Shown: positions 35,651-50,409, counted from the stretch's first letter. The stretch: DNA of 64,000 nt from Nymphaea colorata (GCF_008831285.2 NC_045146.1:15577289-15641288), one strand, 5' to 3'. Numbers and translations: made by a program. The notes: generated by a model not told the origin, from the letters alone.

Positions 35651-38600
35651 ATGGAGCCATTCTCGGCTATGGTCCCGTTTCCGTTGCTGGTTGAGCCTGT
35701 CGAGTTGACGTATCGGCCCTGTACAATTCCGTATCGCTTCCCCTCGGATGATCCCCGCAAGGCTACGGCCACCGAGCTTGAGTGGATCGAAGTCTTTCGC
35801 AGATCCATTCCCTCGTTCAGGTATGTTGTCTTCATCCAGCCTCCTGACTCAACGAGTTGGCATTTGGGTTGCCGTCTCGCCAAGAGTTTGATACATTTTG
35901 AGGGGTATCTTAGGACGCCCATTTCTCCAGAAACATATAAAGGGTCGGCGTGTTTGCAAATATATTCTAATTTCCAGATTCCAATGTTTTAGATAAGTGG
36001 AGGTCGGTTTTTAAGATTCCTATGCCACCCCATTTGTCTAGAAATGAAGGGCAACACCCGGCTTATGTCATCTGCTAAGGACATGCAGATATCTTGGGTT
36101 TCTCTACTTTTCCTGGGTGAGTATGTCGTTTCTCGAGATGTTGATTCGATTTAGTGGAAGTTTAGGGGCAGTCAGCGAGTCTATTTATATCTTTGTAGTA
36201 TAACAAACCAAATGCCGATTTCCTAGTTTTTTCCTGCTTATGTGGGTAACCGGGCGTCTTCCTGTGAGTTATTGTTATATCTTTGTGGATACCCAGTTAT
36301 CCAGACAGAAGTAGATGGGTTTAGAGTAGGCATTGCAGCGCAAATATGCAGCTTGCCTGTTCTTTTATTTTTTATTACTATTATTTTTTTCCATCTCCTT
36401 GTTCTCTCTCTCATAAGCTGATTTGGTGTAAACACATCTCTTTTGCCCTAAATTTCTTAATTGGATACTGTTTTACTGATGCATGCCTGCTACTGATGGT
36501 GATGCCTGTATAGGAAGCGGGCGGAGGAAGACGATTCGGTTGCTGACGCTTCAGAGAGGGCGAAGAAGTTCGAGCAAAGGTATTTCTAGATTATTGATTC
36601 AAATGGCTGTTGTTGTGGAAGGAATTTAAATGAATTTGTTTTTGCTTGTCTTTTTCTCGAATTTTTGCAACCATGATAGGGTGGGATTGTAAAAAACATC
36701 CCGTGCATGCCAACAGTAGTGGATTTCAGATTGATTGGTTCAATCTTCCTTATTCGAGTTTTCTAAATGGCATTTCTTTCCAATTCTTCTATGCTTGATG
36801 ATGCCATTAAAGGTACACGGAGATACTGGACGACTTAATAGCAGATCCTGAAAGCCATGGCGGGCCTCCAGACGGCATTGTAAGCCAACCTTCTCTTACC
36901 TCTATTCTAAAAGTTGACGAACTACTCAGTTTTGTGTTCTTTTGCATGACTAGCATTAGAGATGAGGTGGTGCTGACGGTTTATGCTTTTCTTGTATACC
37001 CGTGGGTAATCTAGCTTCTCTGCAGACTACGTGAACAGATTCTTAGGGAACTGGGTTTTAGAGATATATTCAGGAAAGTTAAGGTCAGTAACTTTTGTTC
37101 ATTTGTTCATAATCACCTGTCTCTTTTAATGCATTTCTTGTTATTGTTTGATGTTTCTTACTCTCCTTTATGATGAGTTATGATGTAGGATGAGGAGAAT
37201 GCCAAGGCTATTGCTCTATTTGAGGGGGTAGTTCGTCTGAACGATGCCATTGAAGATGATAAAAGGCGTGTTGAGAGCTTGATCAGGGGGATTTTTGCTG
37301 GAAATGTATTCGACTTAGGTTCTGCACAGGTAATACTTTCGATTGATGGCAAGAAAAATCTCATGGTAGCATATATGAAACAATTATCAGATATTCTTTT
37401 TATTGGTATTTGGTTGTATTAATACATGTGGAGCAGAATATAATCCCTTTATCTATGTGGCCTGGATGCTGACAAATATCAGCTCTAGGCTTGATAAAGC
37501 ATTTGGATATGGATGGCCTTTGAAACCTGGATGAGCCTAGTTATGATTGCAAAGCATTTGGATGTTGTATATATATGCATGCATGTGTGTATGTGATGGA
37601 GTGGGGGAGATAATCTTCTTTTTGCACCTAATATTGACAAAATCTTGAGGTTCTGTCAGGCTTCACTCTTCCAAGATCTCCAGGTGTGAAACCCAAGAAA
37701 GTAGAACTTAAGCATGTTACATATGAAATATCTGGTGTTGGATATTCTGTATATAAAGCAGTTAAAAAGTGTTGAACATGCAGTGTCCACTTTCTTTTTT
37801 TGGTGTGTTAAAGAAAAGGTGTTCATGGACTGTCAAGAAGAGTTGATGTTCAAAGGCGTGTACTGTAGCATTTACAACTTAGGTGTCAAAGCAGCATAGC
37901 CTTTGTCTGTTAATCAACTTGATAAGGATCACATATCCAGACATAAATTTGCTTCTTGCTGCCTATTTTTGCATGCTTATACTGTGTTGATAGAAATATC
38001 ATGCATACACTTTTCAAAATTATAGAATGAAGGGCTTGAATCTCAGAACTTCTAAAAATTTTGTAAAGAACAATCCGATTTAAAGTTGCTAATTACATTT
38101 CATAGGTTGGTCTTGCTTTCAATGTTCTTTTGTCATATTCTGCTTTTTCCCTTCTTATTTAGTTTTTGCTATCTGTTATTGATGTTGAGATTTACAAATG
38201 ATAGACTGTGAACTCCTTGGTCACCTTTTGATTGGTCCTTTGAATTATGGCTGTTGAAGCTCGCAGAGATGTATGCAAAAGATGGGATATCTTTCTTGGC
38301 AAGTTGCAAAAATTTGTTGCCTCGGCCTTGGATTGTTGATGACCTAGACACCTTCATATCCAAGTGGAGTACAAAATCATGGAAGAAGGTAAGGTCCTTG
38401 TTCGTGTTAGTGCCTGTTCAGTGGGAATTCATGGCAAAGACAAATATCTATTCCATTTAGTGAGTGGAGTGCAAAGACCTAGCAAATATCCATAGCTGTC
38501 TAACATTTAACTTTTCACATATCAAGGCATGCAATTCACTATGTTTGCTGGTATGTCTGTCCTCAAATCAATGATACACAACAACTTGGCGGCTTACATT

Positions 38601-41515
38601 GTGAGATCTTTCCTGGTTGTGTTTCTCTGTCATTAAGGCAGTTTCCTTTTGTTATGAAATTGACCAAACATCTTTAGGTTCTATAATGTTAACACAAATT
38701 TCTCGACAGTAACAGGAAACATTTCCAACCACAGATGGAAACACAATGGTGCTGGAAACACTGCATCTATTGACATTGGCCCAGATTAAATCCTCCTTTT
38801 TTGTGCATAAAGAAGGACATTCTGGTAACCATTTTGGACCATGAGGCGGTAGTTGTGCTTGTCAATTATGTAAAGAATGTAGCTTACCTGTCCCATACAC
38901 GTGCTAACTTGTTCAATTTTTATTTGAAAAATGGTTGCCTCATACGATGCTTTTAAATGGTTATGGTGCATAGATTTCAAAGAACAAACTCATAAAGTTG
39001 ACACTGAAAAGTGTTGAACCTCTAATTTTAAGAATTAAAGAACATTGAAACATGTGCTTCAGTAAAATCTGCAGGATCTTTTTCAACCTTAGGCAAGACA
39101 TTTACTAGTTCTTCAATTCTTGACCTGACAATCAATTTTCTGAGGCAGTTGTGGTTATTATCTCCATAACCACCAACTTAGAGCAATTGAAGTTGTTCAA
39201 GCAATAAGCTGCCTTTCTTTAATTACTACTTCTTTCACCAGACTTCCTCAAGGATCCTGTTGAGATTCCTTCTGCGCTTTTAGCTTATAAAAGTATTCCT
39301 GATTGGTATATTCTTTGTCTTGAATCACTTATGTCTGTTATGTACTGCTTTCTGAATGAGCAGGTCTTCAACAAATGTAGACTTATATAAAGCTAGGCGC
39401 CATTTGAACTTTTCTGGGCTAAATGAGATCCCACTTCCTTTTAATTTTTAAGTCTTCTAAAAATGCAGTTTCTTGAGAATAAGAACCATATCATGCGATT
39501 GATGAAATGTTCCATCAACTTTTGGATAAGATGGTATCCTTTTCTCTGTATAAAGCAGTAAGAAAATTTGTGGAATTCAGCCTTATGATACCATACATGT
39601 ATATATTTCTTAAGGTGCAGTTTCAGTTGGCCTTATTTGTACTAATTCTTGATCCAGGGACACACACATGTGGAAACATGCACACATCCACACATTTTTC
39701 ACATGCCTTATGTTCATCCGTTAACATTTACAGGCAGTTATATTTGTTGATAATTCTGGTGCTGATGTCATTCTTGGAATACTGCCATTTGCTAGAGAGC
39801 TGCTTCGGCGAGGGACACAGGTGTAGCTCATTTCTTTGCTGCTGCGAAGTCTTTTGATTTGTACTGCAGTTATTTTTGGATGAAGATTTTTGCACATTGT
39901 CCTGATCAACTTTCAAAGGTCTGCTTGATAAATTTCCTGCGGGCTGCACATTGAAAATGACTTCCTGGAAAAACTTTGCCATGTACCTGAAGTTTGCCGT
40001 TCTTCTTTCTTCTTGTTGCTAGTTTCTGTTTTGGTCCACAACTGAAGTTTTCAACACCTAAGATCTTCTCTCTTCTTTCCTATCATGTTCTATGGTCCCT
40101 AGGTTTCACTTCATTGATTTATTTCGTTAAAGTTAATGGTTGTGTTTTGCGTTGTCCATCTCTACTCAGAATGTTTGTGGTATGCCTTGGTTGCAACATG
40201 TTTCCACTCAGCTATCCCATATAAAGTTATTTTTTATGTATTTGATGTATGCAGGTGGTTCTGGCTGCTAATGACTTACCGTCCATCAATGACATTACTT
40301 ATCATGAGTTGGCAGAGATAATTCCAAAGGTCTCATCACTTTTGTTATCCAAGTGATGCTTTTCTGTTGGAATATATTGGTAACAAGTTGATGCATTTCC
40401 ATGTCAGTTGAAGGACGAAAATGGGCGGATTATGGGGGTTGATGCATCTGGCCTTCTGGTTGCCAATTCTGGTAATGACTTGCCGGTAAGAGGGTCATAG
40501 CTTAATGTGCCATTGCAACCAGAGTTCATGTGTACTAAGTGACCATGTGTGCTTTTAGTCTCCACAGGCTATCTCTGACCCCTCTGGCTTCCTATTGTAC
40601 TTTAATTCATATCAAATTTTTTAGTTGTCCATCTGGGATAAGTTGTTTATCAATGTTTATGCAGGTTATTGACCTTTCGGTTGTTTCCCCTGAGTTAGAA
40701 TACCTGGCAAATGATGCAGATTTTGTCATCATAGAGGGGATGGTACGGTACATAATTGTCTTCTTCTGATGGATGTGTGGATGCTACTTTCTGTTTCTCC
40801 AAAATTTTACTTGGATTCTTTTCTGCAGGGTCGTGGGATAGAAACAAATCTTCATGCCCAATTTAAGTGCGACTCTCTAAAAATTGGCATGGTATCATTT
40901 TTCTTTTCAGTTTTTGTTTACGACAACCTTCCTCTGTTTCCTCTTACCCTATAAAAGTAAAAGTCATGCAGTAACTTCTCCCTAATGTTCAACACTTTAT
41001 GGCTTCCCATGAAAGGAAATGAAATACCATAAATGAGTAGCATTCAGTTACAAGAAGTTGTGTAAGCACATGCTGGTTTGGAAGTATCATTTTTAATCAA
41101 TTAACCGTCCCTTTGACATTGTTTCCAAAAGGTGTCGTGTAAACATATATTAATTGTTAAACGGTAATTCTTGTTTACTTGATCTGGTGGTTAAGTTTCT
41201 GGGAATCTTAGCCAAGTATTTTCCTGTTTTGGTTAAGCTCAGAGTTTGAGCATTTGGCCCATTCCTCCTATGAAAAGTTCTTTGTAGTGCGTCTTATTAC
41301 TGTTCAGTATCATCTACCAGGATGATCAGGTCAGGCTAAAAAGTATTGTCCATAAGTAGCAATAAGACGTGTTCATGTGAGATGTAATATACAGTACTAT
41401 TGTGCTTACCCTGCAAACTATTTTACGTTCTCAGGTGAAGCATCCAGAAGTTGCCAAGTTCTTGGGAGGGAGACTGTATGATTGTGTTTTCAAGTATACG
41501 GAAGTCAGTATCTAA
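35651..41515 (+). CDS. DUF89/ARMT1-type damage-control phosphatase (At2g17340-like)
   Basis: Twelve exons: 35651-35820, 36514-36579, 36813-36879, 37015-37083, 37189-37329, 38260-38388, 39734-39820, 40255-40329, 40408-40485, 40665-40742, 40829-40891 and 41435-41515. They give 367 aa, which I recall as the length of Arabidopsis At2g17340. The start reads [13 protein letters not shown]. Motifs include [33 protein letters not shown], the metal-binding VDNSGAD (about residue 219), [23 protein letters not shown] (about 288) and EGMGRGIETN. DUF89 enzymes are metal-dependent phosphatases; the plant subgroup related to the C-terminal domain of pantothenate kinase 2 removes phosphate from damaged or oxidised 4'-phosphopantetheine. 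The last nine introns are all phase 0. No targeting peptide is evident, so it is probably cytosolic. It appears intact. Confidence 0.95.
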
Positions 41516-44500
41516 TTGAAGATTTTCTATTTCACTGATGTTCAGAACAATTTAGCTAATATGTAAAAGGAAAGTGCCATATACTGGTTGACATGTATGC
41601 CGTTGTGCCCTTATTGCTCACCAGTTAGATTTCAACTCCATGAGTTCATGTTCTTTAGAAGCATGAGATTTGTAAGGACGAAATTTCATGTGCATGGAAT
41701 AAAGCTCCATGACGATGACAGCAGAATATCCCTACAAGAAACAGGCTACTGCGCATGTTGGTAGAGGACGCTGTCTGATGATGATGATCAACTGCGTACG
41801 TTGTGCCCCTGCAAAGGAAACCACCACTTGGTGCCAGAATCGAAGCCGCCCTTTTTGCGTTTCTCAGTTCTTCGTTTTGAAGACAATCAGGTAACGGTAA
41901 ACAAGGGAAGTTGAGTTGCAAATTTGTTTTGTGTGTCTTGTGAACTATTAGTTTTTGATCAACATTTCAAACTGGAAAGTAAATACAAAAAATTTCTACG
42001 GAAGAAACTCAATCTTACTCTATATTTGAAACGGAGGAGTTTTTTTGGAAAATTTGATCTTGTCCAGTATTGCTTTTGATATGCAAAAACTCGCTCCACT
42101 TTCGGTGATGAAAGTTTTTTCACCTCCACCCAAGCCACCCGATGACGGGAAACGTGATCTTCACCAAGAGGCCGAGAAAGAAATCCAACAATCGGCACTA
42201 GCTCCGCAAGGATCAAGCCATAAAGTCCAACGTCACCTAAGTTGACGAAATATTTTGGGATTCAAACCTCGTGGGGCATGTTTTACTGGAAGTGAAAGTT
42301 CGATGCTGTTTCTCGTATCCATGAAGTTGCTAGTGAATGAACACCAATACTGAAACCTCAATTTTCAGTGTTATTGGAATCCGCATGAATCAACCTCAGT
42401 CAGATTGAATCAGTGGGAAACTAACTCAAAGAGTATCGCGTCATGTATTAATAATTATCGATATATTTTAATTTTTTATTTTTAAATCATTTTTTACATT
42501 TATTCTTTGAATGAGTTTTTAAATACTTTAGGCGTCACAATCGATTCACCTGAATCGGTGGATCAGCCAACTCATTGAAGTCGCATCGCAGCTTCGCCCC
42601 TTCGTCTCTCAAACTGATTTTAATAACACTGACCTCTATCAGTAGAGATCAACGTACATGAAGATAATGGTATCAAGCAGCCAGATCATTCACAAACTCA
42701 GAATCTCACATTCATGTGAACGGATGCCATGCATGAAGATGCATTTAGACTCTTATTCATCTATTAAACTGCCGTTAGATTATCTTTTTGTTGCACACAA
42801 GTGTTGCAAAATCCACCTCTTGCCTGTCTTGTCATATGCGGTCATTTATATCTTTTATGGTATGGGCAAATTGAACGGGAAGATTTCCTGGGTGAAAATT
42901 TCACCAATAAAACGTCCCGTTTATGAGGTGGAACTATTCTATGTCCTCTTATGGCTTTTGGGTAGCTTTAAGTAACATCTTGTGATTTCATGTCTAATTT
43001 GCATATGGGAATGGATCTAACATTTTGGGGAGAAATGGGGATCTCTTCCTCAATCAAACGTTCTATCAAGCATCCCTGCTCCTTTTCCTTTATGAATATC
43101 CTTAGAAAATTTTCTCTGAAAAGTACTTGGTTGATCTTTCTTTTGTAACTGTTTCCAGTAATCAAATCTTCCTTACCATGGAATGACAAAATCAGCATCT
43201 GTCAAAGATAATTGTAGAAGGCAATGTCGATCTCAACCGCAGTTTCTCTAATGGTCAAATCTGAAGGCATGGTTAATGGAGGCTTTCCACGGTATTTTTC
43301 TCACGACTAGTCCTATTAACTGATCTGATCTTCAGATCCCTCATCATCGATAATAATAGTAATCATGATAACAATAACAACTTCTCTTCTATTGTGACAT
43401 AAATGATTTGGCTGTGAGAAAGGTTGAGCTGTCAAAGACAGGTTGGAGTTGTAGTCACCTCTTATGTTTTACCTCGTTAGCTAGTTGTAGAAGCTCTTAA
43501 ACTTCTTCTTTTTTCATTAAAGTGCTGATCGTAAGAATCTGCCTCTGCATATCTTAAATAAAAAAGAATTTTCATGTCGCGGTGCTAATTTTTTAAATAA
43601 ATCTGCTCGTACTGCAATTCAGGAGATTGACCAAACAAAAGCAACTGATCAATTTTGGAGAAAAGGGTAGGATGGGCGATTGCCTACCCTAAAATTCAGA
43701 TTTCAAACGGACAAACCGAACTCCGTAAGGATTCTTCCTAATTTTTGTTTTTATTCCTTTCTTTTTGTTCTTGAATGAAAGTCACATGAGAAAGAAACGA
43801 GTGAGGTCAATAACATGAGCTCGGAGAGGGCAGCACAAATGCTACTTAGATGCTTGATCTTACATTTCTTCTTCAATTTTTAGTGAGAGATTCTCTTTTA
43901 GAAAAAAACCACTTGAATATTTTGTTTCTGTCTTTGTACGTAATAGACTTTTAATTGAGACAAATAAAAACCTCTAAAGATTCTTTCTATACAATTATTT
44001 TTTAAAGTTTTACCAAGAAGGTAATCTTTACTATTAATTTTAAAATTACATTTGCTTTCATTCGACAGACTGTTTTTGTTGTCATTAAAATTATTAGATT
44101 GCTTGTTTGATTTTAAAGAAAAGATTAAATAGAACTTCTTTCAAAAGCCCTCTTTAAGAAAATTTTGGAAAAGGAAAATTCAATATTATCTTTAAGTCTT
44201 TTTCAGGAAATGTTTAAGGGAATGGTTGAGCATAAATCTAAGATATGAAATGTGAAAAAAGGAATATATATATATATTATAACAATCATTGTATTTTTAT
44301 CATTTGTCAAATTCTGGCTAAGTAATTTTTTTTTACAGTTATAGCAGTGTAATTGGAAAGAAGATGAAGAATCGAATACTGGAAAACAGAGAGAAGAATC
44401 ATGTGCTACTAAATCATTCTCATTTTAAACGGGGACGACAACGATGGCTCGATTCAACACGTAATGCAGACCACGTGAGAATGATACGTATATATAATCC

Positions 44501-46314
44501 CAAGCCACTCAAGGACAAAAAGCAGACCTTTTAAATTTTTACAAGAAAATATTTTAAAAGACATATTAACATCCCAATGTGTATATACATACATAGAATA
44601 TAGATTAGTTTAAGTTATTTTTAAGGAAATCATTGATTTTTATATTATTAAAAAATTGAAATCACAAAAGCTGTTTAATTTTTTATTGCTATAGAAACAT
44701 GTTAAACTAAAAAAAAATGACTAGTCTCATCAAAACATTTCTAAGATCATATCTATACAGTTGGATGATGCAAAAAAGTACATATAGTCTGAATTATATA
44801 TATACATATATATATATGAGGGACAAAAACCAAACCTCTTAAATTTGTATTAAAAATATTTTGAACAAAATGTGGACCTTATAATATATTTATGAACACT
44901 AATTTAACATAAATTATATTTGAGTTCAAGTTGTTTTTATAAAAAAATTAATCTTTCTACTATCAAAATTTTGATGTTACGAAAGCCACTCATTTTTTTA
45001 TTATTAGAAAACATTATTAAAATAAAAAAATAACTAACATAACATATATTTCCCATTAGATCAATTTTATGATCCTTTTTATGATGATAATTAATTTTAG
45101 TGGGTCTCATTTTTGTCTCTTACTCAAATGGTTTGGCCACATAGAGGATGATTCTCTGGCCATCTGTCGAATCTGATGCAATACATTGGTGGGCACGGAT
45201 TAAGCACACTGCCCAATACAAGCTGAAAGCCCGCCTGAAAATTCTAGGTTGAGGAATGTTTAGAATTCAATAAGTGAAGAATGTGTTTCTTAAGACGTGC
45301 TAGAAGTGTTGTTGGTAGATCAATATAATCTGTTTATTGGAAGCATGATGGTAAAACCATGATGTTCATATCCAAGGGCAGAATGAACTCTTAGATCATG
45401 GTCCCTAGAGTGAACTTCTTAAAGGACAGTTCTATTTCTGCATTTGGGAACGAGGTAATCTTAGAACTGCACTTACATGACCGGTTTTATGGTGCGAACT
45501 ACAATTCACTGCGTACGCAATGGGACTCGCTTCCTTTTTTTCCCCGATACAGAAGCAGCAGAACCTTTTTCCTACGCGTTTGGGGGATTGAACGGTTGGA
45601 CTTTGCTTTCCATTTTCTTGACGTTTCCTTTTCTAATCTTCCTCCTGTGCATCGTGTGATCATCATCATCAGCAGTTTTCGAGGGACGGGATTCACACAC
45701 TGCTGTAATGGAGGATGGTCGGTGGTTCAACAATTAAGGGGAATGCTCAGGTCAATTTCCCATGTTTTAAATTTACATGGTCGACGGTTCGAGGAGGAGG
45801 GCTATGTCGACGTCTGCAGAGTCGCGGCTTTGAAAGCAAAACGTGAGAAGGAACATAGCCGGTCCGTTTGATTATTTATTTCCTACGTTTTTCCTGGAGT
45901 GGCAGTGGGTCTATGCCCCACTTCGGTGTGTGCAACCAATAAAGCCAACGGCCATTGGGGAGTCGGGGACCGCCCATCCGCTCAGCCAGGAAGGAGAGAG
46001 AAAGAGAGAGTTCTTAACTTCACATCCCACAAATCCTCTTCTGTGGATACCAAGATCTCCTGAGATTTCTTGGCCTCCTTCTCTCGCCCTCTCTCTGTCC
46101 GTGCCAACACAGTAAATTGCCCTTATCTCTGTTAGACTCTGCTTCGTGTCTCCAAATACCTTCATTTCTGTAGCATATGCAATTGGTTGAAAGAAACCAA
46201 AAGTTACCCATCTCACGTTTCTCCATGAAACTGACATCTTCAATGGATTAAGCTTACCTCAGCTGTTGGGACTCGATAAGGAAGCGGGTACAGGGAAAGG
46301 AGACGAGCCAAAAG
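41516..46314. other. Intergenic region between the DUF89 and MGDG synthase genes
   Basis: The first few hundred bases are probably 3' untranslated DNA. The rest is AT-rich. A segment near 42400-42640 contains gattcacctgaatcggtg-type motifs. A large inverted-repeat element spans 44499-45136. The last ~300 bases (from about 46000) are CT-rich and probably include the MGDG synthase 5' untranslated region. Open frames at 45398-46243 on both strands have no recognisable domain. Confidence 0.45.
44499..45136. mobile_element. AT-rich element with ~35-base inverted ends
   Basis: The left end (ccaagccactcaaggacaaa...) and the reverse complement of the right end (ccaaaccatttgagtaagag...) are related over about 35 bases. 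Internally, gagggacaaaaaccaaacc at about 44817 restarts the same sequence, so the element seems to contain a second, direct copy. A smaller relative lies at 57611-57833. Confidence 0.6.
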
Positions 46315-49300
46315 ATGCAGGCTTCAACAATTACACAGGAGCCCTCCAATGGCTTGGACCTCTTCTTATCCAGGATAGGGTACCTGGACCTCAACACCCA
46401 TTCGGTCTGTAGGGATTTCGGGCATTTGGGAACAGCGAATTCGACTTCTACAATCGGTTGGAGCACCTTCTTCAATAGTAAGTTAGGAGAGAGGAAGGCC
46501 AACAAGGTCGTTGCCTCACTCAGGCTGAGTGGTGGTGGTCATGGTAGTGTCCAGGGCCTCTGGAATGAGTTCAATAAGTTTGTGAAGTTTCATTGCCAGA
46601 AGTTCTCTTATGGGTTCGCATCTGTTGGTGGCGTGACGAAGCACGGCTTTGAATCCAGCAGTGGAAATGGAGCTTTCAATGTGGTTGGAGAGGACGGTAA
46701 TGACGTTGCGGTGATGAGTGAAGTGAAACATCCAAAAAGGATACTGATTCTAATGAGTGACACTGGGGGTGGACACAGAGCTTCTGCTGAAGCAATCAAG
46801 GCAGCATTCAATCTTGAATTTGGAGATGAGTACCAGGTCTGCTTTTGAATGAACCAAATCCTAGATAAATTTTGGTTTAATCAATTTGGTACATTTTCTT
46901 TTTGTGAGTTGTATTTACAGATGTTTGGCACAGGTATATGTTACAGATTTATGGACGGATCATACACCTTGGCCATTTAATCAGTTGCCTAGGAGCTACA
47001 ACTTCTTGGTAAAACATGGGGCGCTCTGGAAAATGACCTATTATGGATCAGCTCCTCGCTTGGTCCATCAACCGCATTTTGCTGCGACCTCTGCTTTCAT
47101 AGCTCGGTGAGGGTTCTTCTTGATGGATGGAAACAATGATGTTGCTCCATATTTTCAAGTCCTATTTGTTCTTCTGACCACTTTTTGTGTGATTAGAGTG
47201 GAGATGAATTTTTTCATGGCAATTAGTAAATCCAGAATGTGCATTGTCATTTTAGTTTAGTCCCACATTTTCTTGATTTGATCGAATCAATTTCATGGTT
47301 TACTTCTAAGGCATCTTCCTGGAAGTACAACCTCATGTGAAAGGAAAAGTTTACATTTGAGTCGAAGAGGTAAGAATTATATGAAAATTTTTCTTTGTTA
47401 TAGAAAGTTTTCCCCATAACCGTGCAGTCTTCTGAAATTTTTCATGCGGCTGTTCTCCTCTCCTGTCTGGAAATATGAAAAAATGAACTCTCCTACCTCT
47501 AAATTTCCTGTTCTTTCCAGAGCAGGATGATCACTTGGATTCAGATACTTTTTGCCTTCGTTTTGATGGGAAGAATTACCTTTTGTGGTTGGAAATGGAT
47601 GTTATCTAACATCTCCTTGTGGTGAACTTAATTTGGTTTGAAGGCTGAATAATCACTATAATTATGTTTGTTTTGTTGACCCATGGGCATGCAATCTTTT
47701 GAAAGCATCTTCTTGTTATTGTAATTTGTTTCTCACAATTTTACAATTTTATTTTGATTTTAAAGCATTCTCTGGGTGCTAGTCTGATGTCCACAAATCA
47801 TATGTCAGATTTTTATGGGTTCTTTTATTGTGTGGCTTTTTCATTTTATAATACATGCTCTGGCTTTATGAGCTTTCATTGTCAATCGAAGTGAAGTAGA
47901 ATTTTAAATGGCTTAGGAACTGCCATACATTTTTGGAAGTTGCACGACCTGATGAAGCCTTTTATGCAGTTGGTGTCTGCTGATAGCCTGACATGTGCTT
48001 ATGCATATTCACAGGGAGGTTGCAAAAGGGTTGATGAAATACCAGCCAGATATCATAATTAGCGTGCATCCTTTAATGCAGCATGTGCCACTCCGAATCT
48101 TGCGAGCAAGAGGTCTTTTGAAAAAGATAGTATTCACCACAGTTGTTACAGATCTCAGTACTTGCCATCCTACATGGTAATGTGCTTTTTCCCCCTGCTT
48201 GGACCAGTGTACGGTTCTCAGTCTAATGTGCTTACATATTTTGTTGTTCAAAGTATAACACATCTTTCTTTTTACTTATCCACTTAGGTTTCATAAGCTT
48301 GTAACAAGATGTTATTGTCCCACTGCTGAGGTAGCGAAAAGAGCTTTAAGAGCCGGATTGAAGCATTCTCAAATCAAGGTGTATGGCCTCCCAGTGCGAC
48401 CTTCCTTTGTTAAGCCTATTCGCCCAAAGGTTGCCTCTTGATGCTCATGCCATTTTTACTTCATATATTCCATGTCATCCTTTACATTGCTTGATTAGGA
48501 TGATCCTGAATGAATTACCATTTGATGTATCATTTTCTTTGGCACTCCCTTTCAGGATGAATTAAGAAAGGAACTGGGCATGGATGTGGAACTGCCTGCT
48601 GTTTTACTCATGGGAGGAGGGGAAGGTATGGGACCTATTGAAGCCACTGCCCGGGCTCTTGGTGACGCACTATATAATGAGTCTCTGGGAGAGCCGGTAG
48701 GTCAACTTATTGTTGTTTGTGGAAGGAATCAGAAACTTCTGAGCAGATTAAAGGCAATCACGTGGAAAATCCCAGTTCAGGTATTGGGAACTGGCTTTGC
48801 TTGTACCAGGCTGCTCCATTCAATATCAAATTTTGCATTTTCTTTCATGCTTAGCAGTTTTGACTACTGATATTTTAGTGTTTTGTAATGTTTTAACTGT
48901 ATATTTCTTTCCATGTTACCACTCCATTGAGAAGAGGTGTATGCTACTTTTACCTCATCAGTCATCTCAATCAAATAGAAGGATCCTCCCAAATGGTTTG
49001 TGTTATTCATAAGCAATGAGTGTGGGAGATTGCATAGATTCAGGACATTTTATGCATGTCTTTATGGTTTTCTGGAAGAGGCAGAGGACTATTGGGTACT
49101 TAATTTCCACAGATACAAAAGTACATTTCACATAAGTTTTTAAATTTGTAATATAATTTAGTTGCACATTCTTCATAATCTGATCATATTGGTTGAAGAT
49201 ATCCAGCTTAATGAGGAAAAATTTATATGATTGCTTGGTGTTATAAGTTAGCTTGCAGAAAAAAAGAACTTATTGTCATGAATTCATTATTTTTCCTCAG

Positions 49301-50409
49301 TTTTCAATTTAAGTTTTATCAGTTCTGAGCTTTGAAGATAATAAGAGTTTTATGCTTCTTGTGTGTGCTTCACAATCTTTTCTACTGCCTGCAAAGTTCA
49401 GCATGCCAATGCAAGAGATGACGTGTGCATTGATGCTCTCTTCCTCTATGAATCTTATCCACTTATCCATTTTCTTGCCCAACAACCGATATTCTAATAA
49501 AACATATAACTGTTTTTCGAACATGGGCCGGATGATTGATGGGAGATTGTTGCTGTAATTGAATGTCTAACTAATGTGGTTCATACCAAATACGGCTTCT
49601 GTGAGGAAAAACAAGGATAAACTCAGTTCACGTTAACTGTACAGTCACATACATGCAGACACATCACCCATATCTCTCTTTTTTCCTCTCCTGACAACTT
49701 ACCTCTCAAAACCCACACACACTCAAGCAGAGGCACAGGGTGTTTCTTCAGGTTAGTCATTTCTTAAATGTTGGTGATTGTAAATTGACCCAGGCTTGCT
49801 TTTATACTTGTGTAGGTATTAGGCTTCGTTAGCAAAATGGAAGAATGCATGGGAGCATGTGATTGCATTATCACCAAGGTACTTATGATCATTCATTCCA
49901 AAGCATGATTTGTGGGTAATCTGAAATACTAATGCTAATTATACCTAGTGAATATTATGTGTACAGGCAGGACCTGGGACCATTGCAGAAGCTATGATAA
50001 GGGGTCTTCCCATCATTCTTAATGATTACATCGCTGGCCAGGTAATGGCTTCATTTTCTTCTTTTTCTTGATGTATGTCTGGTCTTGGTTGATGGATATG
50101 CCACAGAAACACAACCAAAGAGGACTTATTAGCATTTCAATTCACAAACATCCCACGTCACATTTGCAGGAGGCTGGCAATGTGCCTTATGTTGTAGAGA
50201 ATGGAATTGGGAAGTTTTCGAAGTCACCTAAAGAGATAGCAAATATCGTTGCCCAATGGTTTGGTTCGAAATCCGATGAGCTCAAAGCCATGTCCCAGAA
50301 TGCACTGAAGCTTGCGCGGCCAGATGCTGTTTTTAAGATAGTTAATGATCTTCATGAACTGGTGACACAGAGAAATTTACTAACAGCCCAATATGCTTGT
50401 ACAAGCTGA
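46315..50409 (+). CDS. MGD1: Monogalactosyldiacylglycerol (MGDG) synthase
   Basis: Eight exons, 46315-46836, 46934-47106, 48015-48176, 48288-48429, 48556-48780, 49816-49878, 49967-50041 and 50170-50409, give 533 aa. The enzyme (EC 2.4.1.46, GT28 family) transfers galactose from UDP-galactose to diacylglycerol, making the main thylakoid lipid. The first ~140 residues are a plastid transit region, then [15 protein letters not shown] (GGGH at about 151) opens the N-terminal fold. Other family blocks are [96 protein letters not shown] and [19 protein letters not shown]. The long transit region and N-terminus fit the type A (MGD1, inner envelope) group better than type B. All introns are GT-AG, and the protein appears complete. 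Confidence 0.95.

Noticed and set aside
45775-45800. GGTTCGA motif considered as a tRNA T-arm
   Set aside because: No matching acceptor stem, D-arm or anticodon arm upstream. I found no tRNA, rRNA or CRISPR array in the window.
45398-46243. Frames of 60-157 residues upstream of MGDG synthase
   Set aside because: No family resemblance, and they overlap on both strands. The MGDG synthase N-terminus is complete from 46315.
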